DNA of 64,000 nt, from NCBI GenBank assembly GCA_031772625.1, contig CM062812.1, positions 730,272,300 to 730,336,299 on the forward strand, read 5' to 3'. This stretch comes from Pinus tabuliformis. Lineage: Eukaryota > Streptophyta > Pinopsida > Pinales > Pinaceae. The notes under the pieces were generated by a model, which was not told the origin of the DNA, did not search any database, and worked only from the letters and a program-made list of their open reading frames with translations. Positions 42,100 to 52,900 of this stretch are shown piece after piece (the stretch's first letter is position 1; each line of letters opens with the position of its first letter). The position numbers were made by a program, and so were the translations under genes.

Positions 42100-43690
42100 A
42101 AAATAGAAATAAAATGTTAGCTTAAAACCTCCTTTGAGGTGTGTGGGATTGGCACACTGGTTGAAAACCTCTCTGAAATGATTAGTGAATTAGGAAAAAA
42201 GAAGAAAAACATTTATAAATATACCTAGGGGAAAATATACTCAAGGGAAACTAGAGAATACCTACTATCTAAAAACCATTATGAGGCCTCTATAGAAATG
42301 AAGACAAAAAAGAGAAGAAAAAAATAAAAAAAAGAGAATAAAAATGGAAAAATTGATGAAAATAGAATGGATTTTACTCATTCCTTTGAATGTACAAGAA
42401 CTACTCACTAGCCTGCATATAAAATTTCAAGAATGCAAGAAAATTCACCCAAAAAAAATAAAGTAAGCCTCTCCACATCATTTTCCAACCATTCATAGCT
42501 TCTATCCATCATTCCCAAGCCTTTCTCACATGATTTTCCTCACCGTCCTAAATTTCTATAGGAAAGCACTGAAATGCTATAATATAGGGTTGATGTTTTA
42601 AGAAATCTACAAATTTCTCTTTTTATCACCCTTTTTATGGAGGAAGGTACCCATAGCTACAATAAAATTTCCTACACCACCTCCTAGTGTCAAAACATGG
42701 GTCCCATCACTTTGCATTACCTCTACGAGATCAATGTGGTCTTAATTATATTGGTGTTTTAGGAAAAAGCTAAAACATAATAATTTTATCACCTATTTAA
42801 ATGGAGGAACATGTCATTAGGATTGTAATTTAATATTTAATTAATTCCCCAAGTCAAAACTAGGATCTTATCACTTTAAAAAATGCCCTAAAAAGACCAC
42901 AACAATTCACATACATTTAAGCTTGTTTTACAAATCAATTTCACTTTTTAAGGAAAAGGAAGCCACCACCATGTCTCCAGTTATCATCCTCATTGATTTA
43001 ATCAAGAAAAATCAAAATCCCAACACTTTCAAAAATTGACATTTTTGTATGAGCTAGTTTCTTTCTTGCTTTCCACAACCATGACATGCCTGTTCCATTT
43101 TTTATTTTTTACCATACACACCTACAAAACAATCTTAGCTGATGCCCATAAATTATCCATATTAGTTAAAACTCCAATAAATGGAGATTCTATGGATCCT
43201 TTGTAACTATTAGAGCAACCTTTGTTTCATATATCAACCTTCGAGGGGGAAACATAGACATTATTTTCCATAACAATTTGAAGAAGAAAGTCCAAGAGGC
43301 TCTTGCAAACATCATATTGATCATGAAAGGTCCCAAGGAACGAGAGGAAAAATCTGGATAGAAATTAAAGAAGAATATTTACATGTAGCCAAAAATTGGA
43401 AGCAAATCTCCATGCAAGAAGCATATATCCATCAACACCTACAAACATTCTTCATCTCAGAAGAAAACTTCGTTCTAACAATTATATATGTATGGATTTT
43501 TTTCTAGCAAGATTCCAATAGTAATCAAGCTTCAAGAAAGATAAACTAATCACTTACTTGCATATCCTTCATCCATATTCCCTCAGCCATTCAACTCGTT
43601 CATTAGGTTTTTCCCACCATCTCACATCATTTTGGATCCCCTCGTATGCGTTACAAATAGTACTTTGAAATGCTACAAGGAAGACCCTGT
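42100..43690. other. Unclassified AT-rich DNA
   Basis: A-rich stretches (42065-42120, 42300-42360), no domain seen. Possibly the decayed interior of the preceding gypsy remnant. Confidence 0.35.
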
Positions 43691-43693
43691 ATG

Positions 43694-43868
43694 ACTAATA
43701 GCCTAGATCCGTATTAACTCTGAATCTATCAAGTGCTGAGAGGGATAAAATATCTTGAGATGTAAACCTCTTTTTTGAGTGCAAAAGTTGAGGTAAGGTT
43801 GGCACCTCCATAGATTTGATCCCTCTCGGTGTTTGATAGATCTAAAGTTAAGATGGATCTAGGCTAGT
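43694..43868. mobile_element. Foldback / MITE-like element (175 bp)
   Basis: The first about 55 bases (ACTAATAGCCTAGATCC…, then TATCAAGTGCTGAGAGGGAT) are the inverted complement, with mismatches, of the last 55 (ATCCCTCTCGGTGTTTGATA …, GGATCTAGGCTAGT). The interior is itself partly palindromic (AACCTC…GAGGT). The whole unit could fold into one hairpin. I see no clear target duplication, so the superfamily is unassigned. Confidence 0.55.
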
Positions 43869-43881
43869 TTCAAAAGTGTGC

Positions 43882-44214
43882 TGTTATGAAACCAGCTCAC
43901 GAAAAGATAGAAAAGAGAGATCAATGCCTTAGAATTCAGCCTCGTCGAGGGGGAAAGCTCCTTCACATTACACAAATGAGCAATTCTTTGATGATTCAAA
44001 TGACAAAACCTCCTTTCTATATATAGGAGTCTAAGGAGTCACAATATAACCTAGCCGACCTAACAATAATAATATAAAGCCTCAAAAATAACAATAGAGG
44101 GATTCTATGGGGCACAGTAATAACAATATGGGGACAATAGGGGCATAACAATATTAATAAGGGATACAACTACAATAGTAATGGGGTAATCACTAGTATT
44201 ATAGGGACCCAACA
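43882..44214 (-). repeat. 3' LTR of chromovirus (333 bp)
   Basis: Same family as 20040-20339 read in reverse. Pairs with 49449-49781. Confidence 0.92.
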
Positions 44215-44227
44215 TGCCCCTCTCCTT
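44215..44227 (-). promoter_or_regulatory. Polypurine tract
   Basis: Minus strand AAGGAGAGGGGCA directly before the 3' LTR. Confidence 0.8.
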
Positions 44228-44726
44228 CAAAAAAGTGTTGTCCTGAACGCTTGAGTAGTTTTGGATGCTTTTGTATAAAACTCTCATCCTCCCATGTGGA
44301 ATATTCAGCAGATAAGTTCTTCCACTTGATAAGATACTGCGAAATTGATCGATTTCGTAACCGTCGAGTTCTTGTTTCTATGACTGCTTCTAGTTCCAAT
44401 ATAATTTTTCCTTCCTCGTCAAGTTCTGGCAATATTGTTTGAACTAGGAGCTTGTCGCCAATAACCTTCTTTAAACATGAAACATGGAAAACTGGGTGCA
44501 ATTGAGAAGCTGCTGGAAGCTCCAATTTGTATGCCATAGTACCAATCTTTTGTAACACCTTGTACGAACCATAATACTTTGGTGATAATTTATTATTCTT
44601 CTTAGCTTGCTTGAGGGACCTTTGCTTATATGGTTGTAGCCGTAGGAATACCCAATCACCTACATCAAAACTTCTTTCACTGCGATGTTGATATGCCTGT
44701 TGTTTCATTCTATTTTCTGCCAACAC
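44228..44726 (-). pseudogene. Integrase C-terminal part with chromodomain
   Basis: Reads RSFDVGDWVFLRLQPYKQRS, YYGSYKVLQKIGTMAYKLEL (GPF/Y-type module) and HPVFHVSCLKKVIGDK, then EEGKIILELEAVIETRTRRL and the chromodomain core SISQYLIKWKNLSAEYSTWE. Chromodomains in this group bind modified histones and steer integration. It ends pol, just before the 3' LTR. Fossil in a copy with breaks elsewhere. Confidence 0.88.
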
Positions 44727-44744
44727 GAGGTTATCCTTTAAGAG

Positions 44745-46022
44745 TCAGAGGACTTGTTGCTGAAGTTCGATGTGATGTTCCACTGCTTGAACCTTAGAAT
44801 TTTCTCTTAAATATGATGTGATGGATGGTGGCTGATATCCATAAAGTGCCATAAATGGGATCATTTTTGTTGCTGTATGGAAGGAAGTGTTATACCACCA
44901 TTCAGCCAGATGCAACCATTTGACCAGTTGTGTCTGTTTATCAGATACAAAGCAACGAAGATATCCTTCCAAACATTTATTTACTATCTCAGTTTGCCCA
45001 TCAGATTGGGGATGATAAGATGATCTATGAGCTAGCTGAGTACCAAGACAAGAAATTAATTTTGTCCAAAAATTTCCAGTGAAAATGGGATCTCTGTCAC
45101 TTACAATAATCTTTGGGTTTCCATGTAGCTTTTGAATTGTTTCCATAAATGCAGTAGAAACTGTACTGGCTTTAAATGGATGTGATAATGCACAAAAGTG
45201 TGCATACTTGGTAAGTCTATCAACTACCACCATGATGACGCTCTGTCCCTCAGACTTGGGTAAACTTGTGATAAAATCCATTGAAACCTCCTCCCAACGT
45301 TGGCTTGGAATGGATAAAGGTTGTAATAGACCCAATGTCTTAATTGTTTCAACTTTATTTTGTTGGCAAACCAAACATTCCGCCACAAGCTTTTGAATAT
45401 TTGATTTAAGGTCCTCCCAAAAAAATTCCTTATTCACCCTGTGGTAAGTTTTTAAAAATCCTAAGTGCCCTCCTAAGGGAGAAGTGTGCAATTCCATAAG
45501 AATCTTTTGTTTTAGCTGGGAATTCTTACAGAGGCATAAGCGATCTTTGTACCATAGAGAATCATTTTTCCAGCTAAATGTATCAAACGTACTGGAGTCT
45601 TGTTGTAACTTTCGAATAAGTGCCCACACTTCTTCCACATTCTTCCATTCCTCCCTTGCTTCATTTATCCAATCTGGTTGGATAATAGAAATGGCACACA
45701 ACAATGCTTCCACATCCTCATCCTTTCTTGAGAGTGCATCTGCCACCACATTTTGCTTCCCTTTTTTGTAGATGATTTCAAAGTCATAACCCAACATCTT
45801 TGTGACCCACTTTTGTTGCTCTTCAGAGGATAATCTTTGTTCTAAAAAGTATTTAAGGCTATCATGATCCATTTTTACCTTGAAGTGTCTTCCCATTAGG
45901 TAGGGTCGCCATTTCTTAAGTGCATGGAGTATTGCCAACATTTCCTTCTCATAAATAGCTTTGTGTAAAAAGTTTCCCTTGATTGGACGAATTTCAAAAG
46001 CAATGGGTCTATCATCTTGCAT
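44745..46022 (-). pseudogene. RNase H and integrase core
   Basis: A 425-residue open stretch. RNase H: KAIYEKEMLAILHALKKWRP, then DHDSLKYFLEQRLSSEEQQK, and KGKQNVVADALSRKDED. Integrase zinc finger: SPLGGHLGFLKTYHRV with LVAECLVCQQNK (HHCC). Core: MDFITSLPKSEGQSVIMVVV (first D in VDRLTKY), GNPKIIVSDRDPIFTGNFW (second D), YHPQSDGQTEIVNKCLEGYL (E). All catalytic D, D and E are seen. It cuts RNA from the hybrid and inserts the DNA copy. Confidence 0.92.
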
Positions 46023-46827
46023 AAAACAACACCAATTCCATTTCCTGAAGAATCACATTCCACAATAAAGGTTTTTGTGAAGTCTGGTGTAGCTAAGACT
46101 GGTGCTTGGCACATTGCCTCTTTAATATGATCGAAGGCCTTTGTTTCTTCTCGAGTCCATAAAAGTGCATCTTTCTTCAATAATGTTGTTAGAGGTGTTG
46201 CTATTCTCCCATAATTCTTAACAAACTTGCGATAATACCCTGTCAACCCAAGAAATCCTCGCAGATGCTTTATGGATGTGGGGATTTTCCATTCCTTAAT
46301 GGCTTTAATTTTGCTAGGGTCTACCTTAACTCCTTCATGAGATACAATATGACCCAGATATTCCATCTCTTGTACTCCAAAGAAACATTTGGATCTTTTT
46401 GCATATAATTGTTTCTCCTCTAATAGTTGTAGCACCCTGTCAACATGTTCAACATGATCCTTCCAAGACTTGTTGTAGATTGGTATATCATCAAAAATAC
46501 TAACACAAATTTTCTAAGGAATGGTTTGAAAATGGAATTCATCAAACCTTGAAATGTTGAAGGTGCATTGGTAAGGCCAAAAGGCATGACCAAAAATTCA
46601 TAATGACCCTCATGAGTTCTAAATGTTGTTTTCGGAATGTCTTCAGTCTTCATTCTGATTTGATGATATCCTGAACCAAGATCCAACTTGGTGAAGTAAA
46701 TTGATCCATGCAATTCATCCTGTAATTCATCAATGACAGGAATGGGAAACTTATCTTTAATAGTGAGCTTGTTGAGCTCCCTATAATCCGGACACATGCA
46801 CCATGATCCATCCTTCTTGTGCACCAA
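45896..46827 (-). pseudogene. Chromovirus reverse transcriptase
   Basis: Two overlapping open stretches carry the gypsy polymerase blocks: [60 protein letters not shown], then CFFGVQEMEYLGHIVSHEGV, LRGFLGLTGYYRKFVKNYGR and the start of RNase H. Standard order and spacing. Fossil. Confidence 0.88.
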
Positions 46828-47603
46828 TATACTGGAGCAGGGAAAGAACTTTGACTCGGTTGAATTATACCAGCCTCTAGCATTTCTGCAACCATACGTT
46901 CAATTTCACTCTTTTGGGCATAGGGATATCTGTACAGCATGATGTTTGGAGGAACACTTCCTGGAATCAGATGAATAGCATGATCATGATCACGAATAGG
47001 TGGGAGACCTTTGGGAGTCTCAAATACCTTGGAATGATTGTCCAAGAATTTTTGGAGATCTGGAGAAATAGATGATTCCAATGTGGAAACATCTAGTGAA
47101 CATAATTGTACAATTACACCTCTTTGTTCCTTTTTTAGAAGCTTTGTCATACCGTTAGAGCTGATTATCTTTCCCGGTTTCCTTGCAATACCCCTTAATT
47201 CAACTTCCTTTCCTTCCATAGAAAATTTCATGAAAAATTCTTGAAAATTAAAAGCTATTCTACCCAAGGATTGTAGCCAGTGGACTCCTAGTACAACATC
47301 ACCACGTCCCATTGGAATGGAAAGCATTGGGCTAGTCAATACATATTCTCCCATTGTTAGCTTGATATTATGGCACTTTCTAGAGAAATTTGTTGTTCGT
47401 CCATTTGCAGCCATCACTTGACACTCTGGTGCTGGATATAAGAAGCAATTCAATTCTTTTGCTATCTTACAATGAATAAAATTGTGGGTACTTCCTGAAT
47501 CAATCAACACTATTACCTTTTTCTTCTTGATTTGTCCTTCTATCTTGATGGTTTGAGGAGTGGTAATTCCTGCCAATGCATTACAAGATATGGTCGGATT
47601 CAT
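46828..47603 (-). pseudogene. Chromovirus aspartic protease and Pol linker
   Basis: Starts MNPTISCNALAGITTPQTIK, then VIVLIDSGSTHNFIHCKIAK with the D-S-G-S active-site loop, and GDVVLGVHWLQSLGRIAFNF near the flap end. The linker continues to FETPKGLPPIRDHDHAIHLI before the polymerase. Processes Gag-Pol. Confidence 0.88.
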
Positions 47604-47627
47604 TTCTTCTTTATCTAGGCTTTTTTC

Positions 47628-48782
47628 CTAGAGTATATCCTCTTCTTTTGACCTTTCTTTCTCCTTTTCTTCTTCCTCTTCACAATCTATGTAGAATAAT
47701 TTCTTTTCAGCACACTTATGACCTTTAGTGTATTTGCTATCACAACTATAACAAAGCCCTTTTGCTCTTTTTTCTTCAAATTGTTGTGGTGTCAACCTTA
47801 TAGGTTGTGGAAGACTAGGGGCAACAACACTTCCATCTTTATAGTTGTGAGTGGTATGCTTCCTGGTTGCCATAATTTTGCTTTCCATTTTTCTTGCTAA
47901 CCTGAATGCCTTCTCTAATGAATTAGGTTCCCAAAGGTGAACATCATGTTGGATATTATCCTTTAAAGTCCCTATGAACACATCAATCCTATGCTCCTCT
48001 GGAATATTTTTTACCCTTATTTTCAATTTTTGAAACTCCTCAATGTGCTCCATTATTGAACCCTTTTGTTTGAGACTTATCAATTGGCTAAAAAAAGTGT
48101 TGCTTTTTGTATCCTCATAATGTGCTGTCAATTCTTCCGTAAAAATTGCCCAAGTGATAATTTGTTTACGAGAGCAAAGCCATTGATACCATACAAACTA
48201 ATTTGGTTCCAAATATAAAGTTGCAATACATACCTTTTGTGTGTTTTGCACATTATTGAGATCGAAAAATTGCTCCATCTGTAATATCCATGTTTCGGGA
48301 TCCTTGCCATCAAACTTCCTCATATCGATTTTTGGAATATGGTGGGTCTTTGTTCCAACATTAGAGTTTATGGAATCATTATTAACATTTCTTTTGTTCT
48401 CATCATGAGTTTCCTTTACTACCCTTTCACCATTAGTGACCATTTCTTGTAGCAACTTATTCATATTTATCTTCAATTCTTCCATCTTATCATCCATGCC
48501 ATCAATTTTAGCGTCCATGCCATTCATCTTAGCTTCCATGCCATCCGTCTTAGCTTCTATGCCTCTATTTAAATAATCCATCTTAGCTTCTACACCTTTC
48601 TTTAAACAATCCATCTTAGCTTCTACATCTTTCCTTAAACCATCGATCTTAGATTTTATTGGTTTTTGTGCAAGTGGCACTTGTTGCACTTGGTCTCGTA
48701 ATTTTGATATATCATGTTGCATTTCTTCTTCTTCTTCATGATTCATGCTAGAACTTTCTAGTTGCTTACTAGGTGTTTGCAT
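47628..48782 (-). pseudogene. Chromovirus Gag: coiled-coil, capsid, zinc knuckle
   Basis: The N-terminal third (48782-48440) holds a repeat of KMDxL/KMDGM units (KGVEAKMDYLNRGIEAKTDG) in heptads, a coiled coil. The capsid part reads MRKFDGKDPETWILQMEQFF and VFIGTLKDNIQHDVHLWEPN. The C-terminus has CYSCDSKYTKGHKC and an acidic run. Same family as 23329-24156. Fossil with a small number of breaks. Confidence 0.88.
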
Positions 48783-49429
48783 TTTCTTTCCTCAAGGCAC
48801 CAATTACCGATTCAAACTAATTTTTCAAACCAAGCTTATGCAAAAATTAAAAAAAAACTACACACCTTTTTTCACTTTGTAGAAGCTTGATATTGAATCT
48901 GATGTATCTCTGCAATTTCGAATCATCCAGTTTTGAAATTGCGATCTGTAGTATCCCTCTGTGTCCTCTTTCCAATGCCACCAGTTTTATCCAAATTGGA
49001 TTCTCCAAGGAAGAGTTATGCACAATCTCCCACGATGACCTGATTATATACTAGTTCAGTAGATGGGAACTTGTACGATGTGCCATGAGTCACTGTTTTG
49101 ACCTTTAGCTCTGAAAAATATATACAAGAAACTACAATCCGTCCTCTTTTTGTACCTTCTTACTAAATTTCAATCCGATGCTTAGAGAGAAAGTTATGAC
49201 GATTTTCCCCAGGTCACCTGTTTGGAATGTAATTCAAGAGTCTGCAAAAATACCAACTTCCTCAGATCATATCTCCGCAAATATATTGTGACAATCTCTA
49301 AAATTTGGACCCAAGATTCAGTGTGATTCCTTCTAAAATGGGTTTTGTTTTCGCTTCTGAAACGTCGCAAAAAAAAAGTTATAGCAAAAATACCATGATG
49401 ACCTGTTTGGAGTAGCAAAACCCTAGAAT
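48783..49429 (-). other. Chromovirus leader
   Basis: Untranslated leader between the primer site and gag; matches 22926-23330 of the nested relative, where the solo LTR interrupts it. Confidence 0.7.
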
Positions 49430-49446
49430 CCAAAGCTCTGATATTA
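49430..49446 (-). promoter_or_regulatory. Primer-binding site (tRNA-iMet type)
   Basis: Minus strand TAATATCAGAGCTTTGG, two bases inside the LTR. Confidence 0.75.
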
Positions 49447-49448
49447 AA

Positions 49449-49781
49449 TGTTATGAAACCAGCTCACAAAAACATAGAAAAGAGAGATCAACGCCTTAGA
49501 ATTTAGCCTCTTCGAGGGGGAAACCTCCTTTACATTACACAAATGAGCAATTATTTGATGATTCAAATGACAAAACCTCCTTTCTATATATAGGAGTCTA
49601 AGGAGTCACAATATAACCCAACCGACCTAACAAGGATAATATAAAGCCACAAAAATAACAATAGAGGGATTCTATGGGGCACAGTAATAAAAATATGGGG
49701 ACAATAGGGGCACAACAATATTAATAAGGGATACAACTACAATAGTAATGGGGTAATCACTAGTATTATAGGGACCCAACA
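49449..49781 (-). repeat. 5' LTR of chromovirus (333 bp)
   Basis: Pairs with 43882-44214. Confidence 0.92.
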
Positions 49782-49786
49782 TGTGA

Positions 49787-50224
49787 AGTGAAAGAAAATC
49801 TAGTGAACAGATGATTGATTTTATGAATAATATGTAAAATCACCTAATATTAATATAATCATTTTAAATATGCTAAATATGTCTCATATTAATCTAGTAA
49901 TTTTAAATTTATTTTTTCTTAGTTACCTCAGTTTGTTGAGATGATAAATATTATGAATAACTTTTATCATCTTTTCATATTGGTTATATGAAAAGGACAA
50001 GTTAAATCATAAAATATTTAAATATTTAGTTGTAAACATCATACCTTATCTCTCTTCCTCTCCTATATTAATAGGTTGAATTACTATAACAAAAAAGTCA
50101 ATGTACATTGTCAATAATGTTTTATTCTTACACCAAAATCAATGAACAATATTATTCCAATCACTTTAAAATTAATGTACCATCATACATACAATTAATT
50201 CAAATCATAAATCAACATATAAAC
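49787..50224. other. AT-rich spacer
   Basis: No gene; words related to the following array (AAATCAATG) begin near 50150. Confidence 0.4.
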
Positions 50225-50878
50225 TAAAATAAATGCATTTAATGAAAGAAATCAAATAAACTTAGAAAAACACATTTACTCTGAAATCAATGCATCTAAT
50301 GCAAGCAATCAAATATGATTAGAAATCAATAGTTGCACTCAAATAAATGCATCTATTTCAAGTAAGAAAATAGGTTTATAAACCAACATCTACACTAAAA
50401 TCAATGCATCTAGCGCAAGTAAGCAAATAGGATTATAAACCAAAATCTGCACTAAAATCAATGCTTCTAGTGCAAACAATAAGATAGGATTAGAAATCAT
50501 CATCTACACTGAAATAAATGCATTTAGTGCAAGAAATAAAATAGGATTAGAAATATATACACTGAAATCAATGCATCTAGTGCAAGCAATCAAATCTTAT
50601 TAAAAATCAACATCTACATTGAAATCAATGCATCTAGTGCAAGAAATCAAGTAGGATTAGAAATCACCATCTACACTGAAATCAATGCTTTTAGTGAAAG
50701 AAATCAAATAGGATTAGAAATCATCTACATTGAAATCAATGCATGTAGTGAAAGAAATCAAATATCATTAGAAATGAACATCTACACTAAAATCAATGGA
50801 TCTAGTGCAAGAAATGAAATAGGATTATAAATCACCATCTAAACTGAAACCAATGCATCTAGTCCAATAAATATTCTT
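50225..50878. repeat. 57-bp tandem array (about 11.5 copies)
   Basis: Unit shaped like GAAATCAATGCATCTAGTGC, then AAGAAATCAAATAGGATTAG, then AAATCACCATCTACACT. Copies are 53-59 bases long and differ from each other by 5-20%. Each carries ATGCAT. A local minisatellite, not a CRISPR: no unique spacers. Confidence 0.9.
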
Positions 50879-50893
50879 TAGTCTCTTCCCCCT

Positions 50894-50895
<2 letters not shown>

Positions 50896-50946
<51 letters not shown>

Positions 50947-50955
50947 TATATATAT
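50896..50955. repeat. (TA)n microsatellite
   Basis: About 30 TA units with one interruption (TAGATA). Confidence 0.95.
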
Positions 50956-51776
50956 CCCTCCTTCTCTCCTTCTTTGTCTCTATAACCCCTCAGACACACA
51001 TGCTCTCTGACACCATATCTATCAATTTCTCTGTCCCTCTGTCCCTCTCCACCTTTCTCTCTCTATTTATTTATTCTTACCTCCCTCTATCCCCCTCCAA
51101 TTCCATCTCTCTCTCTCTAACTCTCTCTCTCTCTCTCTCAACCCTCCAACTCTGTTACTATATTTTTCGCTCTCTCCTCTCTCCTTCTCTCGCCCATTCT
51201 CTCCATCCCTCCTTCTTTGTCTCTTTATCTCACCCCCAAACATACACACTCTCTCTCAATCTTTCACTTGTCACCCCCTCTCTCTCTCCACTTCTCACTC
51301 TCTATGTATTTCTTCTTCCCTCCCTCTCTCCTCCTCCTCTCTCTCAAGTTTACTCTCTTATACTTCCTCTCTCTCCCTTTCTCTCCTACCTCCCTCTCTA
51401 TTCCCCCATCAATCTCCTCATCTCTCCCTCTCTCTCTCTATCTCTGTCTCTCTCTCTCTTCCCTCTAAACCTCTCTCTTCCCTAATCACTCTCTCACTCA
51501 CTCTCTCTCTCTCTATCTCTCCAACTATGTTACTATATCCCTCCCCCTCTCCTTCTCTCCCCCCTTTCTCTCTATCTCTCTTCATTTGTCTCTTTATATC
51601 ACCCCTAAACGTACTCTCCCTCTCTCCATATCTCCCTTGTCACTCTCTCTCTCTCCACTTATCCGTCTCTACGTATTTCTTATTCCCTCCCTCTCTCCTC
51701 CTCTTTTGTAATTCCTCTTTCTACCTTTCTCATCTACCTTCCTCTCTCTTCCCCCATCTATCTCTCTATATATTCC

Positions 51777-51820
<44 letters not shown>

Positions 51821-52060
51821 CTACCCTTCGATCCTCTCACTATCTCCCTCCCTCTCTCCTTCTCTCTCTCCCCTTCCATCTTTGTGTCTCCTTCTCCCTC
51901 TCTTACCCTTCTCTACATCTCTCACTCATCTCCCTCTCTCTCTCTCCTCATGCCTCCTCTCCCATATCCTTAATTTTATCTCCATCTCTCCCTTCTCACT
52001 CCCCCTATCTCTTCACCTCTATCACTCTATGTCTTTGTTCTACCCTCTCGTATATATCCA
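50956..52060. repeat. 1.1-kb pyrimidine tract (CT-rich)
   Basis: Plus strand is nearly all C and T: CTCTCT runs, CCCTCC, with sparse A/G words. Within it a longer unit recurs with a period of about 375 bases, anchored by GTTACTATAT (51154 and 51529), TTTGTCTCTTTATATCAC and ACGTATTTCTT-like words. Long open stretches with many L, S, P are composition artefacts. Confidence 0.92.
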
Positions 52061-52900
52061 GAGTTAATATTTATAATGATATATTATAATATAACAAATT
52101 TAATCTTGTATTAATCCAATGTAATTAAGTTTAGTAATATTAATATCATAATATATTAATATGAATATTAGACTTAATAATAATAATAATAATAATAATA
52201 ATCTTTTAATATTAATATTAAGGTTAATAATGTTTTCTTGTATGGTATTAATAATAATTTGGCCCATAGTATTTTTCCCATAGGTGTCACCTAAATGAAA
52301 TCTATTTTTTTAGTGTTAGTAAGTATAAAGAGATTTATGGAGTAAATATAAAAAGATGTGTTATTTATTTACCATACCTCCAGTTTATTTTTATTTTTAT
52401 TTATTTATCATATCTCTTTTATTTACCATGGTATTTGGCCAATAGGCTTGGTATATAGTTAGATGTTAATTCCTAATCCTATTTGATATATTTTTATTTA
52501 TTTATTATACATCTTTATACTTCTTTTAAATTTATTTATTTACCATACCTCTTTTATAAATATGGTATTTGGCGCATGGTACTAATAATTATTTGTCCCA
52601 TGGTGTTTGGCCTATAGTCTTCGCCTAAATAAAACATATTTTTTGAGTTTTCATAGATATAAAGAGGTTTATGGAATAAATATAAAAGGAGATTTTATTT
52701 ATTTACTGTACCTCTAGTTTATTTATATTTTTATTTATTTACCATACCTCTAGTTTATTTATACTTTTATTTATTTACCATACATATTTTTTGAGTGTTC
52801 GGAAACCTCTTTATTTTTAAATTTATATTGTTTTTATATATACTAATAATTAGATTGATTTTTAAATAAGGCAGACATTAGATTAAAAATTTCAAATGTT
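52061..52900. repeat. AT-rich degenerate repeats and (AAT)n
   Basis: (TAA)n at about 52174-52202. Two diverged copies of a larger unit (about 52255-52560 and 52580-52800), each with GGCCCATAGT/GGCCTATAGT, a TATAAAGAG-GTTTATGGA block and TTTATTTACCATACCTC words. Confidence 0.65.

Larger units (their letters stand above)
39450..42100 (+). mobile_element. Athila/Tat-like Ty3/gypsy remnant (LTR, primer site, gag)
   Basis: LTR-like stretch, then a decayed primer site (40081-40099) and a Gag frame with a zinc knuckle. No polymerase or second LTR is seen to the right before 43694. Many breaks; old. Confidence 0.5.
43882..49781 (-). mobile_element. Compact Ty3/gypsy chromovirus (Reina-like), complete layout
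   Basis: LTRs 49449-49781 (5') and 43882-44214 (3'), each 333 bp, differ at about 15 positions by eye. Flanking 5-mers are TGTGC and TGTGA. Primer site 49430-49446, purine tract 44215-44227. Interior from right to left: gag (48782-47628), protease (47603), reverse transcriptase, RNase H, integrase and chromodomain (to 44230). Total 5.9 kb with short LTRs, as in Reina-type chromoviruses; lineage is inferred from size and chromodomain. It looks almost whole in layout, with roughly half a dozen breaks. Confidence 0.93.

Noticed and set aside
45484-45771. Plus-strand open stretch within the chromovirus
   Set aside because: Shadow of the RNase H-integrase frame.
50225-50878. CRISPR-like array
   Set aside because: Copies are contiguous and alike along the whole 57-base unit, with no unique spacers; the window is plant DNA.
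51000-51973. Long plus-strand open stretches rich in L, S and P
   Set aside because: They arise from CT-rich simple sequence, which lacks stop codons in most frames; no domain, no start context.
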